Assembly (NCBI GenBank): GCA_017163975.1
Contig: JAFFSR010000363.1
Coordinates: forward strand, 248,001 to 312,000
DNA length: 64,000 nucleotides
Direction of reading: 5' to 3'
DNA from: Anastatus disparis
Lineage: Eukaryota > Arthropoda > Insecta > Hymenoptera > Eupelmidae
The position numbers were made by a program, and so were the translations under genes. Under the pieces are notes generated by a model. The model ran no database searches and was not told the DNA's origin. It worked only from the letters and a program-made list of their open reading frames with translations. Positions 19,046 to 29,763 of the stretch are shown piece by piece. Position 1 is the first letter of the stretch. Every line of letters starts with the position of its first letter.

Positions 19046-20753
19046 TTTGCAGATAACTGTTTCGCCAGGTAGAATAAGAGATTTGTTGAAGTGTACAAAT
19101 TCGGTTTTGTCCGGTGAAACTTCTAACCCTATTTCATTTAGACGTTCAGTTATTGTTTTAATGGTTTCTTCTAGAACTGTCATGGTATCGTTTGGTTCAC
19201 TCGTTTTAATATATACAACTATGTCGTCTGCATATTGTAATATTTGAACATCTTGGCGTAATTCATTTACTATATCTGCTACATATATTATGTATAATAA
19301 AGGGCTAAGTACTCCGCCCTGTGGTACGCCCTTGTAGCAGCGTTCAGGCTCGTCTAAGTTGTGCTCTGTGTATATTTCTCGATGATTCGTAAGAAATTTG
19401 ATAAACATAAGTGTTTTTCTTGAGAAACCAATTTGTGCTAGTTTAGCTAATAGTATATTGCCATGGACGTCGTTGAAGGCGTTTTTGACATCAAGGTAGA
19501 CCGCTAGCACATGCGCATTGCTATTTAAGGCATCCTCTAAGTCGAGTTTAAAAATGGTCAGGTCATCGGCGCAAGAGTATCCCTTACGAAAACCAGTTTG
19601 GCCCTTGGGCAGAACACTTTTGTTCTCAACCCACCAGCGTAGTCTGTATGATAGCATTAGTTCAAATAATTTACTCATACATGATGTTAAAGCCAGTGGT
19701 CTGAGTCCCCTGCCGTTTGGCTTTTCGACAAATTGTACAAAGGTTTTTTTCCAGCTTACCGGGTAACTATTATGTCTGAACATATCATTGTAAATATCCA
19801 ATAATAGGAGGTGGTATTTAACAGGTAGGTATTGTAGAACCTCATAGTTGATGCCGTCTAATCCAGGTGAGGATTTGGGCCCTCGTGATTTCAGTGCCAT
19901 GTTAAATTCCACATATGAGAAAGGTTGATCAAAAAATTGATTGTCAGTCGCCTCAGGAAGCCAGTCAGGATTGTTAGTCACCCAGGGAGGGCACATTTTG
20001 TTTATAGTTTCTTTCATCTTCTGTGAGCTTCTAACAAATTCGTTGCAACTATTTTCTTTGATCTTAGTCCATTTATTTTTAAATATTTTTGCTTTGTTCC
20101 ATGTATAATTTAAGTCAGTGTTAAAATTTATAGTTTCAGCAAATTCACGGAAGCACATTTTTTTCTTGTTTTTAAACGTTCTTGTAGCTAGTGATTTTAA
20201 CTTTTTGTACTGTATATAATCATTAAGATCTTTAGTGAAGTCCCATTTTTTAAAGGCAGCTTGGCGTTGTCTTCTGATTACGTCGCATTCGTTGTCCCAC
20301 CAAGGCACAGGCTTCCTATGTTTGAATTTTTTAGACTTACTATTTTTTGGTGTGCTCTCAATTACCACTTCTTTAATGGTTTGTAAATATAGATTATATT
20401 TCTCAGTAGGTATCATGTCATAATAATCTTGTTCAAGAAAGCGAGAATAATTTTTACTCATGATGCTTTGTACTTTGACCCAGTTCGTTCTTTTACTTTA
20501 GATCTTAAAAGATTCGCGAGTATAAAGATATTTTTCTGAGTCCAAAATTACGTACACCGGGTAGTGATCGGAGCCATAGGTGTCGTCCATAACAGTATGT
20601 TTTATTTTTGTGGCTATATTTATTGTTGTAAAAAGTAAATCTATGTTGGTTTTCCTTTTTGTGTGTACATCGATGCGTGTATGTGAGCTAGTATTATGGA
20701 AAAACAAATTATACTTGCTGTTGCATCAAGCAGCTTTTGCCCCGGCGCGTCTG
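19045..20753 (-). pseudogene. Non-LTR retrotransposon B, endonuclease end and reverse transcriptase
   Basis: The reverse-strand frame starting at 20461 is open for 472 residues of element B: linker (PVPWWDNECDVIRRQRQAAF), then RT blocks SSPGLDGINYEVL (residues 198-210), LRPLALTSCMSKLFEL (253-268), LDVKNAFNDVHG (323-334), GVPQGGVLSPLLY (378-390) and the catalytic YADD (410-413). It then runs on for about 107 residues that are only the antisense of element A. Upstream, complement 20498-20753 holds the endonuclease end (TNIDLLFTT, YGSDHYPVYVIL). The rest of the endonuclease and ORF1 lie at 34128-35986, separated by the large insertion. The clade looks Jockey/I/R1-like; the 3' end of ORF2 is missing. 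Confidence 0.85.
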
Positions 20754-21741
20754 TTGTATTCGAGGGGTTTCTCACTAAAATACTCATAGAAAAACTCTTC
20801 TGTACTCACAAGCATTCTTTAGTTCTCATGCGTACTCTCCAATACTCTTTTGGTGAACGCTTTAAGTAGATGAATACGAAAAAGTTTGAAAAAGATTTAG
20901 TGAGTATGCAAAAGTAAGAATGAGTATTTGTAGAATACGAATGAATATTGAAAAGTATGCAAGAGTACCAATGAGTATTCAAGAGTACGCAAGAGTACAA
21001 ATAGAATTTTAATAATATTGATTTTATTATTTTATTGATTTCGACGATGAGTCATTTTATATCATGTTTGATAAATAGAACAGATCGTAACAGATCTTAT
21101 TAATATAACGCTGAATTCTGAGTCTTTTTCTAACAACCCATCTCTTTATCAATATTAGTTACGTTTACGTAAAAATTATTAAGTATAACAAAGTTATAAT
21201 TTTAAAAAAATTTATTTAATAAGAGAAATATAGTTTTTTAAAAAAATGTTACTATAAAACGATTTTTGATGTACTTATATCAATTTATGAAATTTTCGTA
21301 GGTAAAACTTTTTCCGACTTTTTCTCAACAGGAAACTATAAAATTTTCCGTCAACTTTATGAAATATTATTATATTTCAATCTAGTGAGGACAAATAACT
21401 GGTTTTTATAATATTTTTGTAAAATAGTAATTTTAAAGGTTATATTTTTTCATTTTGCCAATATTTTATTTTTCTCAACTGTTTAAATTCAACTTTATCC
21501 CTTGCATAGATCAACTTTCAAATCCATTTTTCACTAGTAATTAACTTTTGGTAATAAGAATATTTTTTGTTGGGAATGACATGTAATATACAACTTATTT
21601 TTTGCCAAACATTATTTTTAATAGTTAAATTTCTGATTTTATTTTCTGAAAAGTATTTATTTTTAAATAAAATAAATCGCAACATTTTTTGTTTAAAATT
21701 TCACGTAAAACATACCTATATTTAGAAATAGTTGAATTTAA

Positions 21742-22138
21742 GGGGAATCCTCATACCGACATAGATTTCTACCTTACCTATATTTAAATTATGAATTTTA
21801 ATAAAAATTTAACTATTCATGACTGAAATTCGTAGGAGAGGCACATTCTTAACATGCCAAAGAATTTATTGCAACGTTAAAAGACAATATAAAGGTAAAA
21901 ATAAAGGCGAAAACTGCTTAATACGATTAACTTTTCAGTGTAGTTATGTATAATCGTATTATGCTGTTTTTGTCTTCATTTTCACTGTTATTCTGTCTTT
22001 TAACGTTGCAATAAATTCTTTACAATGTTAAGAATGTGCCTCTTCTATGAATTTTAGTCAAAAATAGTTAAATTTTTATTAAAATACATAATTCAAATGT
22101 AGATAAGGTAGATCTCTGTGCCGGTATGAGGACACCCC
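21742..22138. mobile_element. TTAA palindromic MITE, GGGGWNTCCTCATACCG family, copy a
   Basis: GGGGAATCCTCATACCGACA at the left faces CGGTATGAGGACACCCC at the right, with flanking TTAA at 21738 and 22139. The arms continue with GAGGCACATTCTTAAC and GCAACGTTAAAAGACA around a central ATTA region. Confidence 0.8.
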
Positions 22139-22227
22139 TTAAGCTACGAATAGTTAATAGATTTTGCCACTGTGCATAAGAAAAAGTTACTTATTATGCT
22201 ATTATGTTTGGTATAAGCAATAATTAA

Positions 22228-22625
22228 GGGGTGTCCTCATACCGGCACAGAGATCTACCATATCTACATGTGAATTATGCATTTTAATACAAATTTAACT
22301 ATTTTTTGACTTAAATTTATAGAAGAGGCATATTCTTAATATTATAAAAAATTTATTGCAACGTCAAAAGACAGGATGAAAGTGAAAATGAAGACAAAAA
22401 CTGCATAATACGATTATTCATAACTACATTGAAACGTTAATCGTATTAAGCAGTTTTCGCCTTTATTTTTACCTTTATATTGTCTTTTAACGTTGCAATA
22501 AATTCTTTGGCATGTTAAGAATGTGCCTCTCCTACAAATTTCAGTCATGAATAGTTAAATTTTTATTAATATTCATAATTTAAATGTAGATAAGGTAGAA
22601 GTCTATGTCGGTATGATGATTCCCC
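22228..22625. mobile_element. TTAA palindromic MITE, same family, copy b (inverted)
   Basis: The ends GGGGTGTCCTCATACCGGCA and CGGTATGATGATTCCCC are flanked by TTAA at 22224 and 22626. It is the mirror image of copy a across an 80-base spacer, so 21742-22625 is also one large palindrome. Confidence 0.8.
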
Positions 22626-22629
22626 TTAA

Positions 22630-23641
22630 ATGCCTTATCAAAATTAAAAAAAAAATCTTATCGTGTTCAACCGATAATATGTCGGTAAATAATTATATAA
22701 AATAAATAAAGTAATAGTAAAAACTATAAAAAATTGTAATCATAAAAAGATATGTGTTTTTATTGGACTAAACTACTTTATTAAATATATAAAAATGCAT
22801 TTTTATATATCTGTGTATTTTATAATTTAAAAATAGCCCTAATAGAAATTTTGCTAACTAAAATGGTCGATTCATCAATTATTCTTTATTTAGTTTGATA
22901 TTTACAATGTAGAAAATTAATTATTACTATTATTTTAATTATTTTAGAATATTACATAAAATATGTATATGAAATGTAACCAGTAACATACAACATATTA
23001 ATGTATCAGCTTATAATTTAAATTTCCTTTTTATTCACTATATTCTAAGCGAATTAATAGCTGGATTTATTTTATTAAAAATTAATGTAATAATCACTTA
23101 TTTTGAGTTAAATTTTTTCATAATAACATTCAATTTTAAAATAATTGAAATGTTACTTAAAATAATTTCCTACCTTATTTCACAATTTAATAATTAATTA
23201 TTAATAATTAATTATTAATAATTAATTATTGATTGATTATTATCAATCTATTGACTCATCGACCGATCAAGCTATCGATAGATTCATATATCCACCCATC
23301 AACCCATTGATTTATCAACCCATCGACCGATAAATTCATAAATATAACAACCCAAAATAACATAGATTTATATTCAACTCAACTATTTATCAACTTATTG
23401 ACCTATCATTTCATTAATCCAACAGTCCATCAACAAACCAATCAACTTTTTCCTTTTTAAACGTATTAATCTATCAATCCATCGACCCATACATTCGTCG
23501 ACCCTTTGAATATCTCACTCAGCTGAGTCCTTTATCAAAAAACTTATTTATTTCCTTTATTAATTTCGTAATTTTGTAAATAATTAATTGCATTTTTATT
23601 ATATATATAAAATTTAAAAAATCGATGTTTTAAGTTCTTTC

Positions 23642-23645
<4 letters not shown>
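22630..23645. repeat. AT-rich spacer with degenerate ATCAACCCATCGACC minisatellite
   Basis: Bases 23190-23240 are (TAATTAATTAT)n. From about 23250 to 23510 a degenerate unit CCATCAACCCATTGA / TCAACCCATCGACC recurs. AAAAAATCGATGTTTTAAGT at about 23618 is mirrored at about 33739 beyond Gypsy-A, so the host sequence was itself palindromic around the microsatellite. No gene is seen. Confidence 0.6.
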
Positions 23646-23721
<76 letters not shown>

Positions 23722-23794
23722 TGTATATATATATATATATAAATATATATATATACAATATATATATATATATATAATATATATATATATATAT
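23646..23794. repeat. CA and TA microsatellite
   Basis: A long (CA)n run is followed by (TA)n tracts up to the Gypsy-A LTR; more (TA)n follows the other LTR at 33696. Open frames predicted through it are artefacts. Confidence 0.95.
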
Positions 23795-25067
23795 TGTAAC
23801 GTTTTTCCCTTTCGGGAGGGGGAAATACGTGTAACTCCTGTTGCCAGACGCTTCAGCGAGTTACCAGGGTAAGATCGGCAGGAGTTGGAGGGATTGGACG
23901 GCGGAATATGAAGGATAGTAACCGGGTAGTACACGTTTGTTTATACTGTAGAGTACCTTGGCTTTATTGTACTCATTGCCATCTTACAACGACGTGTATA
24001 AAAATAAAAATATAATATTTTTGATAACAAAACTAAACCCTACCATTTATATAATACTAATCACTAACCTAACCTTAATATGTGTACAATGAGAAAGTGT
24101 TATGTTGCGGTTTATATTGGCCACTTGACGGCTTGTGAAAGTTTCAATAGAAAATAATAACTTGGTTTACGTTAAATGAAATTAATGAATTTAATATAGA
24201 AAAAAAAGAAATGAATAGAATTGACTTTTCAACTAAAAAGAAAGTGCAAGTGGCTTTAACTAATTATGTCTTTGGCTTAAATTGATTTCGGCTTGGCCGG
24301 TCGGTGACCGTTTCCTGTAAAACAAACAAAAACGGGAAACCAAAAGATTAATTAAGATTTAAACTAATTATTAAATAAATGCGCGACAACTAAATAATAA
24401 TTTAATACGCTGTAACTAAAACTACGGTAAGATTGGGTGGCGGCACCCTTACTCTAATTATAATTAATAACTAAGAAAATACGGTCGGACGGGGTCCTTT
24501 TAACAAATGCGCGTAAATAATGCAATGGGTGGACGACACCCTTAAATTGAATTAATGCGGTTATGAAGTTTGATCAAGATTTTGGGTGGACGACACCCTT
24601 AAATTCAACGGCGCAACGGTAGGTATGCGGCGGGCAAAAGCGGCTAGTGTATGCTCTTAGGTAACATAGATATGCGCCTGTGTGCACACTTGACGCATCT
24701 CTATAATACCTGTCTATGCATTAGAGTGTAGACCTGTGTGCTCACTTGATCTATCCTCGTATGCAAGAGAGAGAGAAAAGCTCTACCTAAGCTGTGGTGT
24801 TCCACAAGCCAAGGTAGCCAGCTACTATCGGTCTCACTCTCTCTTAGCCTTGTGTGCTCACTTAGGTAAAGAGAGAGAGAGGGCTATAGTCTACACTGCT
24901 TGCTTAGCTGTGCTTCTCGGCCTCTTATATACTCTGGCCTCATTTTTCTTAATGCGTGTAGCGGCGCTTGGGGCTGCCACCTGGCGGTTGAGCTCAGAAC
25001 TATTGTTCTGTAGTAGCTTGGCCGTCAGGCGGGAAGTTTGAATGCGTGAGTATGTATACTCGTCGCA
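23795..25067 (-). repeat. Gypsy-A 3' LTR
   Basis: 1273 bases, TGTAACGTTTTTCCCTTTCG ... ATACTCGTCGCA as read on the plus strand. It matches the other LTR along its length. Internal GGGTGGACGACACCCTTAAA units occur twice. Reading frames inside both LTRs (for example near 24736) are not accepted as genes. Confidence 0.9.
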
Positions 25068-25083
25068 CCCCCCCCTTTCTTCG
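25068..25083 (-). promoter_or_regulatory. Polypurine tract of Gypsy-A
   Basis: On the reverse strand AAGAAAGGGGGGGG lies directly before the 3' LTR, the expected primer site for plus-strand DNA synthesis. Confidence 0.75.
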
Positions 25084-25218
25084 GAGAGTGAACCATGTGT
25101 GAACGGTGCGGGTGAGTTAATAAAAAAGAAAAAAATATATAGAATTATCACGAGAAATTATTTTTAAGGCTTGTTAAAAGAAAAATATATATGTGTTATT
25201 AATTAAGAGAAGTAGTAA

Positions 25219-25653
25219 TCATACCTTGCCGCTCGTTGTGACTTTGAACGCCTTTTTGACATTACCTGTCGATGGATCCAGCCACAGACTCCATTTTTGT
25301 CCTGCCACCCGCACTCTGTACTTTTTTGCTCCTACAGGCACGTCTACTTTTGATCCATCCGGAAGATCGACGATTGCTTTTCTTCTATGGTCGGTCATTG
25401 GCACTTGCCTATTCAACAACAGGCGGTTGTTTTTAAAGGTCGTTATAGACTTTATCCTTAGGCAGCTTACGTTGGAACTGGGTACAGGTTGTGGGGGGTG
25501 GGTGGAGGATGGTGTTGTGGCTGGTTTCGGTTGTGGGTGGACAGGTGGTGTTTCACCCAATTTGCAGGTACGACGCGGCGGTCGCGGTGGCGATGGTGGC
25601 TCGCCGGCTTGACGCCACAGTTCTTCGAATTCTTTTAACGCTTGATTATACAT
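25219..25653 (-). CDS. Extra ORF of Gypsy-A between integrase and 3' LTR
   Basis: An intact 144-residue frame on the coding strand of the element. The first half is Pro-rich (PPSPPRPPRRTCKLGETPP, PQPVPSS). The second half looks like a compact beta-rich domain (KAIVDLPDGSKVDVPVGAKK, then KWSLWLDPSTGNVKKAFKV). It sits where some gypsy elements carry env, but no signal peptide, transmembrane segment or Cys pattern is seen, so it is not env-like. Its integrity beside broken pol is notable. The function is unknown; a nucleic-acid or assembly role would be a guess. Confidence 0.6.
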   Translation of the reverse strand: MYNQALKEFEELWRQAGEPPSPPRPPRRTCKLGETPPVHPQPKPATTPSSTHPPQPVPSSNVSCLRIKSITTFKNNRLLLNRQVPMTDHRRKAIVDLPDGSKVDVPVGAKKYRVRVAGQKWSLWLDPSTGNVKKAFKVTTSGKV

Positions 25654-25767
25654 TGCGAGTACGAGTGGCTATGATTACTTGGGTTATTGCCTATGATTAC
25701 TTATAATATGTGGTTGGTTTTTCTTGATGCGGGTGGCGTAGCCATCTAGCGGGTATATTTGGAACTA

Positions 25768-26109
25768 TTACTGGTAATGAAACGGTTTGATGTCTTTTAT
25801 GTGTACGTGTTTTGTTATAGTGTTTTTATCATCTATAAGATCGTACACAACTGGTGACAAGACTTTATGTATTTTATACGGGCCTTTGAATGTATGATGG
25901 AGTTTGGCTGAGAAGTTTTTGTCTTTCTCAGATAAACTATGAAATTTTTTAAGAACTTGATCTCCAATTTTTGGAGACCAGTCGCGGTGGCGCTTATCAT
26001 AATGCGCTTTTCGTTTAAGGAAGCTGGCAATTAAGTTATTTTGAGTTTTCTCAATTGCTTCCTGTAAGTTTTTAATACGGGAAAGCGGCGTTGATCTGCG
26101 GTTTGGCAT
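25768..26109 (-). CDS. pol: Gypsy-A integrase C-terminal part
   Basis: This continues the integrase frame after the TGA at 26131-26133. It has KRKAHYDKRHRDWSPKIGDQ, then the GPY/F motif (HHTFKGPYKIHKVLS) and ends at the usual place after IKDIKPFHYQ. The single in-frame stop separates it from the catalytic core. Confidence 0.8.
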   Translation of the reverse strand: MPNRRSTPLSRIKNLQEAIEKTQNNLIASFLKRKAHYDKRHRDWSPKIGDQVLKKFHSLSEKDKNFSAKLHHTFKGPYKIHKVLSPVVYDLIDDKNTITKHVHIKDIKPFHYQ

Positions 26110-26133
26110 GTTATTAATTACACCAGGTGGAGT

Positions 26134-27360
26134 TCATTCTCGGCCTGTGTTTAAAAATGCTGGTGAGAATCCAGTTGATTCGCTTTTGGCTGTATTGTAA
26201 GCGAAAGCAAGCTGGTTGATGTTCTCATCCCAGTTTTTATGGTTTTCTCCTACATATTGTTTTATCATCATTTTTATTACTTTATTCGCCCGTTCTACCG
26301 GGTTACACTGTGGTGAGTACGTAGGAGTAAGCCGATGTTTTATGCCATTAAGCTTGAGGAATTCTTTGAAATCCGAGCTTATAAATTGACTATCATTGTC
26401 GCTTAACACTGTAGCGGGGCAACCGTGTTGCAAGATAATCTGGTTTGTTATAGCCTTGGCTATTGTTTTAGCGGTGGCTCTTTTTACGGGTTTGAGTTCA
26501 ACCCATTTAGTGAAGCGATCTTGCATCACTATCAGGCTTGTGTTCTGATTTTTAGACTTTGGGAACGGTCCCATAAGGTCTACAGATGCAACTTCCCATG
26601 GTTTGTCTACCTTTGAGAATTGCATAAATCCGGGCGGGAATTTTTGTTGCGGTTTGTGTTGTTGGCAACTCAAACAATTTTTGACATGTTTGGCGCCGTC
26701 AACCAGCATTTTTGGCCAATGGTAACGCGCTTTAAGACGTTCTAGTGTTTTAAACGTTCCTAAGTGGCCTGCTGTTACGGAATTATGCACTTCGTGGAGC
26801 ACTTCGGGGCGTTCTTCCATGGGTACGCATAATTTGTATTCGGGATCGCTGGATGGATTTGCAGAAGCTATTTTTTTGTGGATGAATAGCTTATTATTTA
26901 CAATATGGTAATCTGGAAATGCGGACGGGTCAGATTTTACCTTTTTCAGTAAAGGGTGGTACCAAGAGCATTTGCTGTTTGCTACAGCGCATACTTGACT
27001 TGGTTGTCGAGATAAAATATCGGCAATTGTGTTTTCTGTGCCTCGTCGATATTTTATTTCGAAGTCATACTGACTAAGTTCTAAGGCCCAACGGGCGAGG
27101 CAACCGGATGGATTATCTAATTGGTTAAGCCATTTCAATGACTGATGGTCGGTTATGACTATAAAATGATAATTTTCAATATAGTCACGCATTTTCCAGA
27201 TTGCCCATTTAACTGCCAAACATTCAAGCTCTGTTGCTGAGTAATTTTTTTCTGCAGACGAGAGTGTTCTACTGGCATAGGCAATGACTCTTTCTTTGTC
27301 ATCGAGTTCTTGCGTAAGAACTGCGCCTAAACCTTCTATGCTTGCGTCTGTTTGTAGCAT
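26134..27360 (-). CDS. pol: Gypsy-A RNase H and integrase core
   Basis: 408 open codons. RNase H: LQTDASIEGLGAVL (residues 2-15), ATELECLAVKWAI (42-54), VITDHQSLKWL (68-78). Integrase: zinc-binding His/Cys region (H192, H199, C229, C232), then the DDE triad in SVDLMGPF (D261), VLSDNDSQF (D321) and NPVERAN (E356). It ends at an in-frame TGA (26131-26133) after LNTGRE. It is separated from RT by a one-base frame change between 27360 and 27420; the bridging peptide (LTEAPVLACPDW) is still readable in the second frame. Confidence 0.9.
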   Translation of the reverse strand: MLQTDASIEGLGAVLTQELDDKERVIAYASRTLSSAEKNYSATELECLAVKWAIWKMRDYIENYHFIVITDHQSLKWLNQLDNPSGCLARWALELSQYDFEIKYRRGTENTIADILSRQPSQVCAVANSKCSWYHPLLKKVKSDPSAFPDYHIVNNKLFIHKKIASANPSSDPEYKLCVPMEERPEVLHEVHNSVTAGHLGTFKTLERLKARYHWPKMLVDGAKHVKNCLSCQQHKPQQKFPPGFMQFSKVDKPWEVASVDLMGPFPKSKNQNTSLIVMQDRFTKWVELKPVKRATAKTIAKAITNQIILQHGCPATVLSDNDSQFISSDFKEFLKLNGIKHRLTPTYSPQCNPVERANKVIKMMIKQYVGENHKNWDENINQLAFAYNTAKSESTGFSPAFLNTGRE

Positions 27361-27404
27361 GAATGTTTGTGTCCAGTCCGGACAGGCTAAAACTGGTGCT
27401 TCGG

Positions 27405-28895
27405 TTAGCAGTTTTTAAGAGCAATAAATGCATCTTGTTGCTCGGTGCCCCATATCCAGACTGCTTTTTTCTTTAAGAGCCGGTTGAGCGGAGCGGCTAT
27501 GTGAGAGGCGTCTTTTACGAATCGCCTGTACCAGGAGATGAGACCTAAAAATCTTCTTAACTCCTTGACGTTAGTCGGAGGTGGAAGATTAGCTATAGGT
27601 TCTGTTTTCTCGGGGTCAGTATGTAGACCTGATTCGTTTACTACGTGCCCTAGATATTTCAGTTGTTTTCTAGCAAAGCAGCATTTTTCCATATTTGGTT
27701 TTAAGTTTGCCTGACGCAATTTAGTGAAAACATCACGTAAATGTGTGATGTGTTCGTCTAAAGTGGGCGAAATCACTATAATGTCGTCTAGGTAGGCGAA
27801 TGCATGCGGAGACATGTCTGGAGTGATAACAGCGTCAAGGAGCCTTTGGAAAGTTGCGGTAGCCGAATGTAGGCCAAAAGGCATAACGTTGAATTCAAAG
27901 AGGCCTTTGCCTGCCACTGTGAAAGCGGTGAGGGGTTTGCTATCAGCTGTTAACGGTACTTGCCAATATCCATTTTTAAGGTCGATTGTACTCAAAAATT
28001 TGGCTCCTTTAAGCTTATTTAAAATTGAATTTATTTGAGGAAGAGGATATGCGTCTTTGCGTGTTACGCTGTTAAGCTTGCGAAAGTCTATGCAAAACCT
28101 CTGTTTTCCATCTTTCTTTTTGACTAGAACCACTGGCGAGCTCCAAGGGCTCGTAGAAGGACTTATGATGCCGTTTGCAAGCATTTCGTCTACTTCTTTG
28201 TTTATAACTTCTTGCGTTACAGGGTTTCTAGGCCTGTAGCGCTGTTTTATAGGCGTTGGGTCTACTAGCTTAATTTTATGTTTCGCTAGAGGCGTTACTC
28301 CTTCTACCTCTTCGAAGAGTTTGAATTCTTCTTTTAGGAAGTTATCTAAACGGCATTTTTCTGGACCAGTAGGTTCTTGCAGTCCTAAGTTAGGTGTTAC
28401 GGTGCAAGCATTATTATTTGCTGCATTTTTGTTGGATGGCTTAATCTCTTTTCCATCTATGCTAATTTTTATGTTTAGCCCAGTGAGAATGTCCATTCCT
28501 AGTAATATGTCGCTTTCTAGGTTAGGCATGATTGAGAAAGAGTGGAGCAATATAAAGTTTTTGATTTTTATATAGCCAGTCACTTTTTGTGTAATCCTTA
28601 CACTTCGGTTATCTGCTAACAAGACTGTTCTTGCGTCGTCAGATAATGCCCAATCTTTGCGTGCTAACCTTTTAGCGAATTTCGGGTGTATAAATGATGT
28701 TACAGCTCCTGGGTCCACCAGTGCTGACATCTTTATTTTGCATGCGGTTGCAGGCAGAAAATATCTGGGGTCAAGTTCAGGAAGATCTTGGGTCGGCTCG
28801 GGTTTATTTGCAATTCCAGCAGCTGGTACTGCTATCGTAGTCAGTGACCATTGCTGTTGTATTGCGTTTGTTCGGAGTAGCGGGTTTTCGTTCAT
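27405..28895 (-). CDS. pol: Gypsy-A protease and reverse transcriptase
   Basis: The protease active site reads VDPGAVTSF (residues 60-68), with Pro where Thr or Ser is usual, and ILLGMDIL at 130-137. RT blocks follow: SPSTSPWSSPVVLVKKKDG, RFCIDFRKLN, LSTIDLKNGYWQVPL, NVMPFGLHSATATFQRLLD and the catalytic YLDD (368-371), then the thumb and a WIWGTEQQDAFIALK end typical of the RT/RNase H border. It overlaps the gag frame by 92 bases in a different frame, consistent with frameshift expression. The Pro in the protease motif may be inactivating. Confidence 0.9.
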   Translation of the reverse strand: MNENPLLRTNAIQQQWSLTTIAVPAAGIANKPEPTQDLPELDPRYFLPATACKIKMSALVDPGAVTSFIHPKFAKRLARKDWALSDDARTVLLADNRSVRITQKVTGYIKIKNFILLHSFSIMPNLESDILLGMDILTGLNIKISIDGKEIKPSNKNAANNNACTVTPNLGLQEPTGPEKCRLDNFLKEEFKLFEEVEGVTPLAKHKIKLVDPTPIKQRYRPRNPVTQEVINKEVDEMLANGIISPSTSPWSSPVVLVKKKDGKQRFCIDFRKLNSVTRKDAYPLPQINSILNKLKGAKFLSTIDLKNGYWQVPLTADSKPLTAFTVAGKGLFEFNVMPFGLHSATATFQRLLDAVITPDMSPHAFAYLDDIIVISPTLDEHITHLRDVFTKLRQANLKPNMEKCCFARKQLKYLGHVVNESGLHTDPEKTEPIANLPPPTNVKELRRFLGLISWYRRFVKDASHIAAPLNRLLKKKAVWIWGTEQQDAFIALKNC

Positions 28896-29763
28896 TTCTT
28901 CTATTTTGGAAGAAGAAAGGTTTAGGAGATTTTTCCTTACTATCGATTTTTATTTCTTTTAGGGTTTCTTCAATCTCCTCGGCTCTTTGGATAAGGTCTT
29001 CGGGAGAGTTTATCTCGCTTCGCTTAATGTGTAAGCGAAGAGCTGCTCTTGCATTATAATAAAGGTTATCGATTTGCTCATTGGGCGGCATATTACCGCG
29101 TCGTCGCATGAGAGTCGATAAATCTGTTACGTAGGAGCGTATAGACTCGTTGTCTTTCTGCTTCCTTTCCGCAATTAGCCGGTTTAATGTGCGGCGTTCA
29201 GCTTGTGGTAAATAATAGGCACGAAGCTTTGCTTCAAGTTGTTGCCAATTACTTATGTTACCCGCGCAGTTGCGGTACCATAGCTGGGCATCAGATCTGA
29301 GCAGTTCTGGGAATCCTTTAAGGAAGTCAGCATCTGATACGTTATACGCATCTTTTAACTCTTGAGCCCTTTCTAGAAATGCGTACAGATCTTTACCGTC
29401 AAAGTGGCAGTTCCACTTGCGCATTTTCTCTATAATGCATGTTTCACTTTGGACGAAGAATGTTTCTCTAGTGGGCGAAGGACTGACAGAGTGGTAAGTT
29501 GCGTCTGCGTTTGAAATGCCAGCTCTGTCGTTGTTTATGCGGCCATCGGCTTCTGCGCGTTTCAGTAACTTGTACGCGTTTTCATCGAAGTCAGGGGGAT
29601 CGGCGGGTTTTGAAACATAGTCTTCTTGATGATTCTTGACGTAATCTACTAATTTGTCGCGGAGCGTTTCGCTATCACCTTTCGTTGAGCGGTGTAGTTC
29701 GGTTAGATGAGTGGCAACTTCATCGTCGGATAGGTCATAGACCCATTTGATTCGCGAATTCAT
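28804..29763 (-). CDS. gag: Gypsy-A gag
   Basis: 319 residues. The central part is a retrotransposon gag domain (FDGKDLYAFLERAQELKDAY, LWYRNCAGNISNWQQLEAKL, YYLPQAERRTLNRLIAERKQ). The C-terminus is basic and ends CWNCK-stop, the first half of a CCHC knuckle. The rest of the knuckle is not seen in the pol frame, so nucleocapsid function may be reduced. ATG at 29761-29763; the leader to the PBS is about 880 bases. Confidence 0.85.
   Translation of the reverse strand: MNSRIKWVYDLSDDEVATHLTELHRSTKGDSETLRDKLVDYVKNHQEDYVSKPADPPDFDENAYKLLKRAEADGRINNDRAGISNADATYHSVSPSPTRETFFVQSETCIIEKMRKWNCHFDGKDLYAFLERAQELKDAYNVSDADFLKGFPELLRSDAQLWYRNCAGNISNWQQLEAKLRAYYLPQAERRTLNRLIAERKQKDNESIRSYVTDLSTLMRRRGNMPPNEQIDNLYYNARAALRLHIKRSEINSPEDLIQRAEEIEETLKEIKIDSKEKSPKPFFFQNRRNERKPATPNKRNTTAMVTDYDSSTSCWNCK

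Noticed and set aside
19150..19247. C-terminal end of the plus-strand frame 18615-19247
   Set aside because: Past about 19045 it is only the antisense of the RT of element B.
23644..23934. Reverse-strand open frame ending in long Val-Cys and Ile-Tyr runs
   Set aside because: It is the translation of CA/TA microsatellite plus LTR sequence.
24736..25041. 101-codon frame in the Gypsy-A LTR
   Set aside because: The frame lies inside the LTR and the copy in the other LTR is interrupted by an insertion; no protein family is suggested.
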